Assembly (NCBI GenBank): GCA_964604705.1
Contig: CAZSAP010000006.1
Coordinates: forward strand, 191,910 to 255,909
DNA length: 64,000 nucleotides
DNA from: JAAXVQ01 sp964604705
GTDB taxonomy: Bacteria; Oederibacteriota; JAAXVQ01
Direction: 5' to 3'
Positions 33,201-48,200 of this stretch are shown in pieces. The notes beneath the pieces are model-generated. The model made no database searches. It saw nothing but the letters and a program-made list of their open reading frames with translations, and was not told where the DNA came from. Numbering within the stretch: position 1 is the stretch's first letter; the number at the start of each line of letters is the position of its first letter. Made by a program: the position numbers and the translations under genes.

Positions 33201-36200
33201 GACATTCCACAGCGGGAACGGATACTGCTGGGTGTGAATCGAAGAGATGTTCAACTTGCCGCGCGACATGTCGGTCAAGGCCTTGTCAATTTGCAGTGTG
33301 TCGGCGTATACCTCAACCCGGGTAATGCCGAAGAGCACCCGCGCCAAGAAGACATAGGACCGGAAGAACGGACGAATCAACGCCGCAACCGCCGACTGCA
33401 AAAATACCGGCATCAGGCTCAAGGGGTACAAAATCATGGTGGACACCGAACCATTGGAGTACATGGTCCGCACCATCTTCAGATCGTTTTCGTTCAACAA
33501 AGCCTCACTTTGCAAGTCAGCCGCCGAACGTGCGGTCACGTCTGTAGCCACTGGAATAGCCGGAGCCTGACGTTGGGCCTCCTGCTCTGAGATCACGGGC
33601 ACCTGTTCCCCTTCACTCTTGGCGGCTTGACGTACTGAACGTTCAAATCCAAACAAGGCACGCAAGAAGTAGAAGGGGTTTACTTCCAAGGTGACCTTCT
33701 GGAGCAGATCCGGACGTTGCTCACGGATGAAACGCAAGAGTTCCAGGTTCGGAATCATGGTGTCATCGCCAAAGAGCGCGTTGCCGTGCTGCAAATGCTC
33801 GTTGGGATACATGCGGTTGCTGGAGTTGCTTAAGTGCACCCACTCAATCAAATCCTTGGCGTTTTGGAATTCCTGTTTTGCCAAGTGCAATACCTGAAGA
33901 CGGATGGCGTCCAATTCGCCGGGGGTGGTGGCCTGAAGGTACTTGGTAAACAACTCAGGATAACCTTCATGTATCCAATGCCAGGCGTCATAGACCATGG
34001 CCAAAGGCATGACTTTGTCGTCCGGATGCGCCTGCGCCCAGGCTTGACGCCAAGCACGAACCCGCTCCACATCCTCATGCATGGTTTTGGCCCCGCGGTT
34101 GTACTCCCAACGCACGGGTTCAATCAAGATCGTAATGTTGTTGGCACGGGCCCGTTCCAAGAGCGCCATTTGTGCGGACTTGGTTTCATACGGCATGGAT
34201 TCGCGTTTGGCAAATTCCGGCAAGAGGAAGACATCCAAATCTTCCGTATGGAGAATCACCTTAGCGTTGTCACCGGGCTCAAACTTCGTGTTTATGAGAC
34301 GATAGAACGATTCGTAGTTCGCAACATTCCAATCCGCATGATGCGTAGTAACGTTTAAACGTCCCTGCGAGCGGAACGTATCCACCGCCTTGGGCAAATA
34401 TCCATCCAAGTAAGCTTCGGTCTTGGGCACACCCAAGAAGGTTGTGGCAATAAAGGTATAGAAGAGTAAGAACGGCTTGATCATGGAACGAATAACGGCA
34501 CGGGCCGCCAAGTTGCGAATCAGGTTCAACGGATACGTTACAGCCGTTGAAATTGCGCCGTTTTGATACACCGTGCGGAGCAATTCCTTGTCCGCATGGG
34601 TCAAGGTGCGCTGTTCATCCATGCGTGAGACGCGCGCCATCTTGGCCGGCATCAGGGACTGAATGAGTTCCGCTTTGCCTTCCAAGGTGTAAGCGCCCAA
34701 TTCCGCAGGAACCACGATCGACTGTCCGGTCTTGAGTTCCAGGGTTCCGTTCTTGTGCTTGAGCACCGCTGTTCCGTTGACCACGGTCAAGGTATGGAAG
34801 GTACCCTCGGTCGCCATTTCCAAGGACCCATCCACTTGCGCACGACGGATACGGAAATAATCGCTGACCATGATTTCCGAATAAACGCTGTTGCCCTGCT
34901 GGCGCAGTGTCACCGGTGCTTGTGTAAAACTGGCTTTGTTGGTGGCGTTGAAGTTCAACACGTCCATGGCCTTCTCTACGTGCAATTCACGTGCAGGCTG
35001 ACGGTTCCAATCCCAAACCCGGTAGGTGATGCCCGAACTCTGCTGAACTTCGGCCAAACGTACGCCCTTGCCAATCGCATGAATCGTTCCCGCCGGAACC
35101 AAGAAAACCTCTCCGGGCTTGACCGGGAAGGCATTGAGATACGACGTTAGATCCTTGCCCTGATCAACCGCGGCTTTGAAATCGGCCGGAGTGACATTTT
35201 GCTTGAAGCCCAGATAGATCACCGCGCCAGGATCTGCGTTGGTGATCACCCACGCTTCATTTTTGCCGAACTGACCTTCGTTTAATTGTGAATATTCCTG
35301 TTGCGGATGCACTTGCACCGACAGGTTATCGTTGGCATCCAAAAGTTTAATCAAGAGCGGGAAATCATTGCCAAACTCTTCCCACACTTGCTTGCCCACC
35401 AATTGGGTTCCTGCCCGCTTCAGCAACTGCGCCAGCGTGGTTTGCTTGCCATTAATCACGACCGGGCTCGGGTGATCCGTATGTCCGGAAACTTCCCACG
35501 ATTCGGCTACGGTCTGATCATTGGGTTGCAGTCCCTTCAGTTGCTTGATCCAGGTCTTGCCGCCCCAAACAATGGAGACGAAATTTTCACCCATAACCAC
35601 CGGCGCCACATTTTTCATGAACGCTTTGCCTGCGGCATCGGCGTCCGTACGTTGGGTGTCGGTAAGCTGCGGATCCAGCACTGGGCGCTGGGTCGTAAGA
35701 TAGATCTTCCGGAAACCCACCAACACGGCTGCAGTAATGCCGGCCATGGCCAAGACAGGCATCCAACTGGCCAAAATACCCATGAAGCCTGTGATTGCGG
35801 CTCCACCCAAGTATTGCATCGTAAATCCGTTCACCGCTGCGGAAATACCACCCACGTTGGCGCTTAAGGCCGGAAGCAACGAGGCCAAGCCTGTAACGCC
35901 TACGGTAATAATCCCCACCAACGAGGTGAGCACAATGGCGGTCTGGCGCCCCCAGACCGCAGGCAATTGACGGACCTGCGTCCAGTACGCCGCCAATTCA
36001 CCCGAGAGTCCGCTGCGCATCGGCAGACCCAGTTTCTGGCGATTCACGTGATCCGAACGGTGTGCGTTTTCATGTTGGAAAATAGATCGCTGATGGCTGA
36101 CCGGCAAATACGAAAGCCGCGCCCAATTGGCCACGATCTTGCCCGTGGTTTCATCGTAAAACGCGATCTTGGCCATGTCTTTGATGGAATAAGCCTCACG

Positions 36201-39200
36201 CTGTGCTGTAGTCAACGCATTCATATCCAAAACATCGGGATTGTTGATCCAATCACCAATCACCGTCTTGTTCACATCGTCGCGCGGACGACCGTCGGCC
36301 GCCATGCGTTCGCTCCAGGCTATCCGAATGCCTTGCGACAGGAAGAAAATACCGACCATGGGCATCAAGACTGTACCCAAGGCCCCAACGATAAAGCTGG
36401 CCGCACCCAAACCAAGACCCATGCTGGTCAGCCCAATCAAGGAACTGTACCCCAGCACCAACGCCGAGGTCGTGGCCAAGGTGCTCAGGGACGTGGCCAC
36501 ACCTGTCACCAACGCACCGATCATGGAAATCGGACGCGTTTTGCCACGATCCCCCGGAGTTACCGGAGCCTGAGTCCCTACAAATTCACTCAAGTGCAGA
36601 CGCCCGGTCATGACGTTGGCGTCTTTTATTTCTTGAGCAAACATGGTTTTCCACATCTTTACGGTATCCTGCACGTTTTCATCGGGAGAAACATTTTTCA
36701 AATACTCTTCCACCGAGGTGTACCCGAATTTATTCATGGTTACATAACGCAACACTTCAATGTCGTCGTCGGAAAGCAACTTCATGTAGTTGCGTTCATT
36801 GACAAAGGGAATCAAGACAAACGAACGTCCTTCACCGTACACCTTGCTCCCGGTGTAATTGCGGTACAGGTAACTGCCGCCGGTTTCCAAGACCAGGGAA
36901 TACAAATCGGCGTACGACGGGATGGAGCGGGCATCCTTATGCCCCATGCGGTTGAGAATGTGCTGCAAGTCCGCCGGTGTCACTTCGTAGCTGATCAACC
37001 CACGACCCAGCCGGGTCGTAAGATCTGTAGACAAGGCCTTGGCCAAATCTGCGTTGTTGGCCGTACGGACATCCAAATTGGCCAGCGGTGCTTGCGGATT
37101 GTAGGTTTGCTTGGCCTGGGGCTGCGCTTGGCGCAGGGTCCCGACATTGGCGGTCATGAATTCCAACAAGGTTGCGTAGTTCCAACCCTGGAAGAAACTG
37201 ATCGTGTCCTTGGCCCCCATGTTTCGAGCCACATTGTCCATCTCGGCTGCGGTCAAGTCTTTGTAATCATTGCCCAGGTAAAGGCGAAGATCACGGTTCA
37301 TGGTCGCGGTCAGACGTTCAATCGTATGGAAGTTAAAACGATCGGTCTCTGAGAGTTCACGAATTTCAGGTTGCTTGCGCCCCAAAAGCTTATCCACAAA
37401 GGCATCGGCGGTATACCAGACCTGCTGGTAGTACACCTGGCGCATATCCCACCGATAGTCGTAATTTTCGCCCGGTGCGTAAAGCATGTAGTTGTACTTG
37501 AACCGGTCGTACACAGGCTTATCGTAAATGAGATTGATCGAACGATGGAGCATGCTCACTCCGGCCGCCAAGAACCAGAAGCTGACCAACGTAATTGTCC
37601 GGATGTTGAGCACAAAACGCACCACATTGATCGGAGCCCGTACCGGCAAGGTGGCCAATCGCAATCCGATGGCCACGGTCTTTTGCGCCAAATTCCCCTC
37701 CTGCCGCCAATAATTCAAGGTGCTGCCAATCTTCGAGAAGAAGCCTTGCTCGCCATCTTTGATGCGCAGCAGTTTTTTAATCCAACTCTTCACAGCTTGC
37801 CCGGCACGGTACATCACTTCCAGGAATCGTAGGAAGAAGAGCAAGCCCACCACCATACCCGTACCCAAGGCAGCTTCCATGGCCAAGAATATGGCCGGAA
37901 GGCGTAGCTCACGATGCGGTACGTTGGTGCTGTCGCCGAACCCGAGTTTTTCAGCGGTCGACGGATTGAACTGATTGCGGTTCAACGCCGGAATATCCCG
38001 ATTGGGGGACCAAAGAATCGCCCCGTTGGACATACGCCCGACACGCTTCCAGCCAGCCATGGAGAGCATGGAGTCGTACTGGAATTCACGCGGATGCGTC
38101 ATCACGATCCCGATCCGATAACGTTCCGGTTCGGAGAGCATCTTCATCAACAAGTAGGAAAGATTATGCTTCTTATATAATGATTCGCCCGCCAGCTCCG
38201 GATCCGAGACCTGGAAGAAATCAATCATGGAAGAGATACGTTTCACCCCATGGAAACGGGGTTCACGGTTCGGGGTTAACGTCGTGTATCCAAAATTAAC
38301 ATCCGGGGCATACCCCATACCAATGTCGAGGAAGTAGTAATAATAGCCGGGCAAAATACCGGCCGGTTTCCCACCAACCTCCGGATACTCGTTCTTTGTG
38401 ACATCCACCAACGAATTGTGAAGTTCATGCCACGGGATATCCGGCATGCCGGCTGGCTGCACTTCGGTCTGTTTGGTTTCAGCCGCATCCAAAACCACCT
38501 GTTTCCACATATACCGGTTGGCCTCAAATGACGGAAATTCCGAATAGCCATGCGTGATGGTATGCGGATCCGCTTTGGCCAATAGACGAGCGGCGGCGGT
38601 CATTTGCACCGGTGTATTAAAGCCATATTGCCCACGGGTTTCTACACCTATCTCCAAAACATAGGTACGTTGTCCTGAATTTTTCGGAAGCACTGTGCGC
38701 AAATCATACAAATTGAAACCCGGTTCCAGAACCGGTGTCAGGTTGTACGTCTTAATATGCGCCTGAGCCTCGGCTTGAGTCATGGTGTCATTGACATCGG
38801 TGATGTCCAGAAGGTTCACATAACCGTAGCCCAAGGCCGACATCTGATCAATGTACAGTTCCAAATACGGCATCTTGGCCGGATCAAAAACCACACGGCG
38901 GAAGACATTGCCATAACCCTTGGTTGGATCGGCACCCTTGATCATTAAATAGGGCTGTTGATCTTTTGGACTGGTCACCAACTGCGCCGTAGCGCCTGAA
39001 ACCTGCCCGTTTTCATACTGCGACATCAAGGATTCAGAGAAACCGCGCCCGGCCGATTCTTCGGAAGCTGCACCTTTAGCCTTCACCGGCACATTCTTGC
39101 CATCCATGTAGAACCAGGCATTGGGCGAGGTCAAGTTCATGATATCTTCGGTGGGATTGCCTAGAGCTTCGCCCGGCATGACCCGCAAACGTGAAAGCGT

Positions 39201-42200
39201 CATGGTCTGTCCTTGGTTGGTCACCTGATCGGCTTTCCAGGCTGCGCCATTGGGATGATATTTGGCCACCACGCCGATTTCCAGCCATACATCACCCTCG
39301 GTCAAAATATTCCCAAGATCGTACCGGTACGTTCCCGGGCGCAAGATCTTCATTTGCGGAATCAATTCTTGGCCCTTGGAATTCTTAATGACAAAGTAGC
39401 CCGAGGACGAGACTTGGTCCACGGTGAATTCGAGCCAGCGGTTTGAAGGATCCACGCGGAACTGGCGCACGGTGGTGCCGGCAGCCAGTTTGTCACGGTA
39501 CTCGCTGTTAATCTTATCTTGGTTCATGGCATTAAGCTGCGCTTCGGAAATCGGCAACGCACCACGGTTCCCGGTCAGAACCATGCGCCCTTGGGCATCG
39601 TAAGAAACCCCAGTCCCGTTCGCAACCCAGTCCATGAGGTAAATCTGCTTAATCGGATCGTAGGCCCATGAACCCTTGCGCATAATATCCGTACCGCGTT
39701 CCAGGGAATCCGACCCCTTAACGATCGACATGGCGTTAATGACCACGCGTTGACCGTTGTTTGTCTGGCCTTCGGGCGTAGACGGTTTGGTCGGATCTTG
39801 CCAGGGGCTGGTCACACCAAACTCAATCGGAATCTTAAACAACGCCAAACGCGCATCCAACGCCTTGTGTTGGGCGGCCGAATACGCTTCCATATCCGTA
39901 TCAATTTGCTTGTGCAGAGCGTCGTTCTCAGCTTTGATTTGCGCCGTGACGCCGTCACGCCAAATCTTAGCCTGGGCCGCAATCTTGCGATTGGCCTCGG
40001 CATATTCGTTACGCGAGACCACACCGCCATAGCGATTGGCCAATTCATCGTTCAATTGTTTCCGATAGGTCTCAGCCTTTTGTTGAACCTGACGATTCAC
40101 GCGCGTGTATTCCTCACGCGGCACACCGTCCGGATATTGTTTTTCCAGTTCCGCATACATTTGTTTCAGCCATTCGGCCGTCTGTGTTTTCACCTTGCGG
40201 TCAATGGTTGTATACTCACTCTGTGGAACCGACCCGTACTTCGCAGCCAATTCGTTGTAGAGTTTTAATTGCAGCTCATGTATTTTCTTCTCCACATCCA
40301 GCCACCGAGGCTTGATGGTGCTCTCCTGATACGCCTTGGAGCCCAATTTTTGATTCAAGGCCTCATGCCGACGCTTGCCCTCAGCGGCAATCTGTTTATC
40401 CAAATCGGCGTGTGCTTTCTTGGGATCCACATACCCTTCACCCAGGCTTTGCAAAACTTCCTTGGGCAAGATATCGCCCAAGTTCAAATAATACACACCC
40501 GGCTTGGTAATGGGCATCGGGACCGTATAACGTTTGGTGTACTTGGTGCCATCGTGCGCGTAAGGAATCGAAAGGTACATTGAGCTGGTAATTTCTGTAA
40601 TTTCCAGACGCAGCACATCGTAGCCCTTGCCGTTCAAACTGGTGTAGAAAACAGCGCCGCCGTATTTACGCTGATCTTCCGGATCGGCTGTGGTACGGGT
40701 CCCGGTCAACGTCACACGCGTGCCGCCCTGGCCGTTGTCCGCCAAGTCCACACGCGAACCGTAGGTCTCAAAATCACTGGGCTTCATGCCAGCCGGAAGA
40801 ATATTAACCGCATCCCCCGGGGAGGACGAAACCTGGATGTTGTTGAAACGCGAGTTCGACATCTGATCAAAATATTGCTGTTCGTTCAACGGCATGTAGC
40901 CCTTCCAACTGTCGACCAAGTTGGAGAGCGGGAACATCAAAGGATCCCAAGCTCCAAATTTGCGATCAATGTAACCCACGATCGAGGCAATTTGATCCAA
41001 GGTGTACTGCGCACTGATATCGGGAGTCATATACTGCTGCAGGTTGTACTTCCGAATAATGCGCTTGTTGTCCTGCTGGGCGATCAGAATTCGCGGATCC
41101 TGCGTCGGATCAGCCTGATACGCAGCCAAGAAGCCCAAGATACCATCCTTGGGATCTTTGGAAGGCTGGAAGCGCAGCAAAAGATCTTCAATGGTTGGTT
41201 TTTCAAACGATTCCTTCATTTTCCACTTGAACAACGGAACAGCCAAATCGGTCCAGATGGAACCGCCGCCACCTTTGGCCGGAATACCCAAATCGTAAAA
41301 ACCAATTCGTTCCGATAATTGCACAGCCAGCTTAATCTGCTCCGGTGTCATCTTGTCCCGGTAGTTGGTCTCATTAACCCAATCGTTGTTGCTGATGGAA
41401 TCGTCCATGTAGGCAACATATTCGTCTGCAATGACGCGAGACAAGGTTGCACGGTTGTGATAGAGGACTAAGAACCAATCTTGAATGCCAGCGGCTTCTT
41501 GACGAATCATACGGCGCATATCATCCGAGCTGATGGTACCTGGAATGCCACGACGATTAAGCTCGCGTGTAACTTCAATGGCTATGCCATCCAAATCCGC
41601 CACCGGATCCGTGAACTGACCCGTGACACGGCGTTTGATCAACTGCAAAAGACGATCACCGGGCGAATAATTAAAGAAGGTCCGGCGTACGGTGGTGACC
41701 ATCTCGGTTTCAATTTCCTGCGCAGAATACGTGGCCAAATATTTCTCCACACTCATGCCCGGGTGATTGCGCTTAATCACGCGGTAGAAATTTTCTTCGG
41801 CAATGTCCACCGACGGATGATTCGTGAATGCACGAATCAATGCCGCGGTGTCGTTGGATGCAATTGTCAGCGTGGGGTCCTTGTATGCTAGGCGGAGCGA
41901 GGCCTGATTCAACTTCATGTCCGCCGAGAAGGCCAAATCGGAAGGACCGATCCAGGCATCCCACTCGGAACCAAACACATCCCCGCGATACTCCAGCGCC
42001 GCTTCATTCCAACCACCCTGCCAAGCCTCAATCCATTGAGCGCTGTGTTTGCGTGATTTCCAGCGCTCAACAATTTCACTCATGGCATTCACATCGTGAT
42101 ATGCAATGAATGATTTCAAGTCACCGTAGATGGGTTTCACCAACCGCTGGGCAGGAATGTTCCGCCAATACTGACTCATCCAGAACAAGGCATTGCCAAT

Positions 42201-45200
42201 AAACGTTTCACGCCGGAATTCCAACAATTTTTCCTGATCGGCTTCCAATTCAATGATGGTCAACAACGCGGTCAACGATATATTGTGCTCACGGGCAAAC
42301 GCATCGATGTCCGCGCGATTAAACCCAATATACTTCTGAGCCATAACCAGGGCATGACCCTCTGCCGACACCTCGCTGACTTTTAATTGTGAAGCCAAAG
42401 GCCCTGTAGCTTCCAGTTCCAAACGAACCGAAACTTTGCCTTGGGTTAGATTGGAAATCCCAATTTTTTGTGCCAATTGATACAAATTGAGTCTGTTTTC
42501 ACCTGCAAAGAAGTAGAAAGGATTTTCCAAAACCACTTCACGTCCATCAATGAAGAGACGACCGCGCGCCGTGGCTTCCATTTTCGGAAGATCCACCCGC
42601 AAGAACGGAGTACTGATCAAATCCTGTTCCGTGCTGACGGTGAGTTTGTTATCGACAAACGGAACATTGGATTGCAAAACCGTATGCGCCTGTTGCGTTA
42701 GTTGCGTGCTCGAACCATTGACCGTTTCCACACGCTCGAGCACCATCGAGGAGGTACCTTTGGTCGTCTGGGTTTCGGAAACACCAATTTCCAATTGGAA
42801 GGTTTGAACATCACGCTGGAGGTTGTCCGGAAGATACTGACTCAAATCAAAGGTAAATTCCCCTGCGGCATGTGTGTCAATCTGCAAGCGGATAACTTGA
42901 TTGGTCTTGGGATCACGCAAGAACGCGTACCATTGCCCGGTAACATCGCTCACCTTAATCTTGACGACCGCATGCTGAGTCATGTCGAGCGTAAACGGTT
43001 GCGATACAATCGCCGCATAGTTTTTCGCTCCCTGCTGTTGGACGGTCATCCCATTCGCCGTGGTCAGCATGCGTGCTGCATCGGCGGCGCCGGTCCAGCG
43101 ACTGCGTGTGGCCGCCGAATTGGCATCAAACAACACATTGGTAGTGCCGTAGACTTGAACAAATCCATCACGTTCCAACGGAGTCATAACCGGCATGGAA
43201 CGACGTGGTACTTCGCGTAAGTTCCGGAAATTCGTAGCCTGGAACGTTACATACACACCCTCGGTCCCAGGATTAATACTCTTAACATCCATTCTACGAG
43301 TGCCATCTTTGGCATAAAGACCCCACTTCTGGTCACCCACATCATTAAGCGACCAAACCATGCCGCCGGCAATGTCGGTTTTAAACACTTCTTGGAATTG
43401 TTTAAAGAAGAACGCGCCGGCCACATCTTTATCGTTGGCCGGATTGCTGAAATCCAAGCCAAATTCTTCAAACAAGATTGGCCGAACCGTATTGGTGCTC
43501 TGCATGAGTTGCTTGGTACGAACAATCATGGCCAACGCCGAATCCTGATTTCCACCGGTATGCAAAGCATACACATCCACGGAATTCATATCCAGCTGCG
43601 TCAACAAGTCCGGACGCGAGGTAGCGGCAATCACCAAGTGATTCGGATCCACGGACTTCATTAAGGCGGCCATGCGGTTGTGCCATTGGACCGCTTGTTG
43701 CAGCCGTACATCGTTGGCATCGTTGAACTGGATGGCATCCAAATCGGTTTCATTGGAAATTCCCCACCCTAAAATGCGCGGATCGTTTTTGAAGCGTTCC
43801 AAAACCGCACTCACATGTTTCTCTTGATTGGCCCAATCCGCTTCGTTGTAGCTGCGGTCCATCGGGAAGAAGGTAAACTGGACCTTCATCCCGTGTTTGT
43901 TGGCAATCTCAATAAATTCCTGCATATGGGCCAACATGGTCGGATCCACATTGGCGCCACCGAACTCCTTGTAGTGCACAAAGGTGCGGATCACATTAAT
44001 GCCCAATTCTTCACCGCGCGCCAATTCCCGATCGATCATCTTGGGATCCCACTCGGTCCACATCTTGCCCCAACCGTGTTCAGAGGGGTAATAGTTGGCA
44101 CCTTTGATCTTTACCACAATGCCGTTAATGGAAATTTGGTCCGGCTGTGCGTTGTTAATCGCGGCAAATCCCTGGGGTACAGATTGCGACGTACCCAATA
44201 AATGTTCGCTGGTGCTGGTACGCTGTTCGTTGGGCAAACCGGTTACTTTGGTAAGATCCGCGGTCACATCGGCCTTTTGCTCACGGTACGGACTGAACCG
44301 GTAGATGACCGCACGTGAAAAATCCACCAGTGGATGCAAGCCAATCCCAATGATAATCTGGAAGAAACGGTTTTGACCAAGCGGTGCCAAAATCATAAAC
44401 ATAATGGCCGTCATGGTCACCACGGCTCGAGCCACGGCCCAAACACCCGTACGCACAAAGTCGGTTAAAATCCAAGCTTTGATGTGGTGGCGTTCCAGAC
44501 GACTGTGCTGAACACGCATGTGTGTCAGCCGTCCGGTCCGCCAGGCAAAAACAAATAAAGCAATGCCTAAGACTATGGCCGGAACACCGATAGTCCAGGC
44601 CTGGGTTAAGTTCACCATTTCTCCCAGGCCGATGGCAGAAATCCCCAATACCTGAATCAAACCGATGGTTAAGAAATCCTTCAAACGTCGGGCGCGAGCG
44701 GCCTTCCCTTGCTCATCTGCCGGAAGTTTGGCAAACTCATCGTTGGCCACATTTTCCAATTCCTGCCATAACGCATTGGACACACCGACGCGTATCTTCT
44801 GGGTATCGGCTCCATTGACCAAACTGTCGGCAATATTACGCGCCTGCTTCAAATACTCAGCCTTCACCGCCGATCCAAGTTCCGTAACATCCGAGGCCCG
44901 TAGACTGTCGGCCGCATCTACAAATTCCTGAAGACTTTGAATGTAGGCATTGAACGCTTCGTGGAGCCGTTCTGAAGCTTTATCCAATTGAGTTTGCTTT
45001 TGCAGGCGTGCTCGATCGGTGCCGTTGGCGCCTTTGGCCTTTTCTTCCGCAGCCATGGCCGCTTCAAGTTCCACGGTTAAACTCGCGGTTTTGGTTTCCG
45101 CCTTGTTCAATTCATCCAAGGCTTTGGAAATCGAACGCGATGCAGAATGAATAACCCCCGTGGCCTTGCTCACGGACATAAAGTCCGAAAGCGGAATACT

Positions 45201-48200
45201 CTGAACCACTTCTTCGGTCTTTAAGAAACGACCCAGCAAAGGAATCCGGGTGGCCAAAGCCCAGGGAACATTTAACAACGAGGTGAAATTCAAGATTACA
45301 TCGACAATTCCGCCGCCAAAAACTTCCGAAAGGATGGCGCGTTCTTCACCGGCCCCCCGTTTCGCGTGTTGCTGCTCGTGACGGATGAACGCATCCAATT
45401 GCCGGCGTGAGATCCAATCATCCGAATCCAATAAACGTTCCGAAACCAAATATCGTCCCGTGCTCGGCTGATACGAGATCAACGGGAAGTCGTTGCGCAA
45501 GGAGTGATACGCATCCCGGAACCCACGCGGTTGACGGACCGGAACCAACTCAACACCCGTGCGTTTCTGAATTTCAGCCACGCGATCGGCGATCTCCATG
45601 GCCTTCCAACGGTGACTGGCCAAGCGGGACATAAAACCTGAATTTAAAATTAGATACTTGGACGCTTCCACGATAAGCATGGCGGTTGAAATCATAGCCG
45701 GGAGCATGAAGAGCCATCCCCCGTTGAGGAAGAACGTAATGCCCATGCCGCCCATGGCGAGCATCAAAGGCAGGAAACTCTTGGGAGCGACCTTCTTCAC
45801 CACCGGAGCAATCTTCGTTCCGCTGGTGGTGGGCTCCACCGTACTCTTGACTTGAACCGGTGTATACGCCTGGATGCGTGCATTGTAATCGGCCATTAAA
45901 CCCAAATACTTCAAATACGCTTCGGTGGCGGTTGTGCGCGCTTCCATGTAGGCTGAGACATACGCAATGAGTTTGCCGGGTTCATTGGGGTACTGGGTTT
46001 GCGCCATCTTGAGCGCATCCTCGGCGGCGGTCAAGGTCTTGCGCGTCTGATTGTAAAGGGCGGCCTGGTCGTTGATCTGCCCTTCCAAGCGCTTGAGCTC
46101 CGCTTCCATGCGAATGCGAACGCCTCGCGCCAAGTCCACATTTATTCCACTGGAAATGTCATTGAGACGTCCCGAGAGGAGATTCTCCCCCGAGAAGGAA
46201 ATAATCACATTCGCGGCCAATTGGGAGGTAAAAACCTTATTCTCCGTTTTTACTCCCCCGGTGGTCTGAGCACCGGTAATCGAGACATGTCGGAAACGGC
46301 TTTCCAAAGTCACAGTCGGCAAAAGCCCCTGCACCACCGACGGCAAGACCGATTGGGTGCCCTGAGCATCTTTCATAACAGCGGCCATATTGGAATCCAT
46401 GGTTCCGGCCAAAGCCAAGACACGGTTCAACTGAGTCTCGAACTGAGTCTGGTTTAAGAACTCAGCCACATTGCCCGTCGCCTTATAATCAAAGACAATA
46501 TTGGCTCCCAACAACTGAGAGAGTTCGAGCTTGAGTGCATTCAACGAGCGCTGTTGTTCCAACAATTTCGTCTGAGCATCTTCGTATTGCAACTTCACAT
46601 CTTTGTCCGCAGGTGACGCAGCGGCCATTTGTTTCCAACGCGCCACTTCATCCTGGGCAAACTTAACCTTCTCGGCGCTTAACGCCAGTGAGAAATACGT
46701 ACGTATCGCTTTCAGCCAAGTCTGGTACACCACCTGATCGCGTTGCACACGTTTCTCAAACGCCTGACTGCGAGCCCACTGAACCTGCTGTATAAATGAG
46801 GGAGACCAGCGGATTTGAGTCGCGGCATCCACATAGCCCGACGTGGTGGAGTAATCGGTGCTTACTCCGCCGTTGGTTTTTGAGAAGGTTTGGTTGGCCA
46901 AACCACCCGAAGACATGAAGGAAAGGGTGAACATGGTCGGATCATTGATCGCGGCATTGGACGATTCGTACAAGCTCTGGGCCCGAAGGACGTTGGGCGA
47001 AGAAGCAATAAGCGAGCTCATTTGCTGAATAATCGCTTCAGGGTTGGTGACGTTGATCTGAAGTGTAGGTGTGGTAACCGTGGCGGTAACCGGCGCCCCG
47101 AGTTGCAGAAGCTTGAGTTTGGCCCGCGCCACATGTCCTTGGAAGAACGTCAACTCGAGTTGGCGCGCGTACAACTGTTGTTCCACAAACGCCACATAGC
47201 TGGGCGTTACTTTGCCGGCCGTCATGTCAATTTTGGCTTGGGCCAAATCCTGTGTGGCGAACGTCACACGCTTTTTAGCCAACTCAAGTTGTTGGGTAAC
47301 AAACATGTACTCGGATTTAGCCGTTTCTTGTTGTTGTACCAGCTGACGATCCCAGAAGGTCAACGCTTGATTGCTCTCCGTATACTCCGCCCGAGCCTGG
47401 GTCTTCTTAGAGCTGGACCCACCACCCAAGGGAATGGACAACCCAAAGTAGGCCGTGGTGCCTTTGGTGTTGAAGTCTTGTGCGACACCCAGTTGCCAAC
47501 GAACGGGGTCGCCTTGCCCATCAACCCGCATATTTGCAGAAGCACGTTGGTTCTGCGCCACCAGGAGCTTGCGATACGCTTGTGGATCATAGCTGTTTGC
47601 GGTAAGTGCACTCTCAAGCTCGCCCGGCAATTTATCCAAGAGCGTTGTGACATCGCCTTCAAACGCAAGCACGGTTCCGGCCGGAATATTGGCCAGACGC
47701 ATGTAGCGTACAATGGCAATGTCCATCTCTTGCTTGATCTGTTCCAATGTCGACTTGGCCGCGGCCAAGTTCTCCATTTCGGCCCTTTCAAAGAAGGGTT
47801 CTTGCGTCTTTTCGGCTTCCGCCTTGGCTTTATCAAAACGCTGTTGTGCCTGCACCACCACTTTTTCTTGGTAATTTACGCGGGCTTTTAATTCCACCAC
47901 TTGAATGTAGGCGTAAATAATATCAATCATGGATTGATTACGGGCAAATTCACGCGCCGCGTCGTTCTCGATGACCTTGGAATGCGCCAAATTGCGTTCG
48001 TTCCCTGTGCCAAAGCGCAACGGACCACTCACTTCAAGATTCAACCCCGTACGCCATCCCTTGTCGCCGGTAAAATCAGCACCAGCCTGTTCTTGTTTGT
48101 TAAAAAAGCGCTTACCCCCGTAGGCATTCAAATCAAGCGAGGGGTTGTTCATGCTTCCGGCAACATTGCCTTCTTCTTTGGCAGCTTGTCCACCCAAAAT

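Noticed and set aside
35967..37352. A 461-codon plus-strand frame opposite the giant gene
   Set aside because: It is antisense to conserved giant-protein domains, has no ribosome-binding site or recognisable protein features, and many similar long frames appear opposite this gene because of its codon composition.
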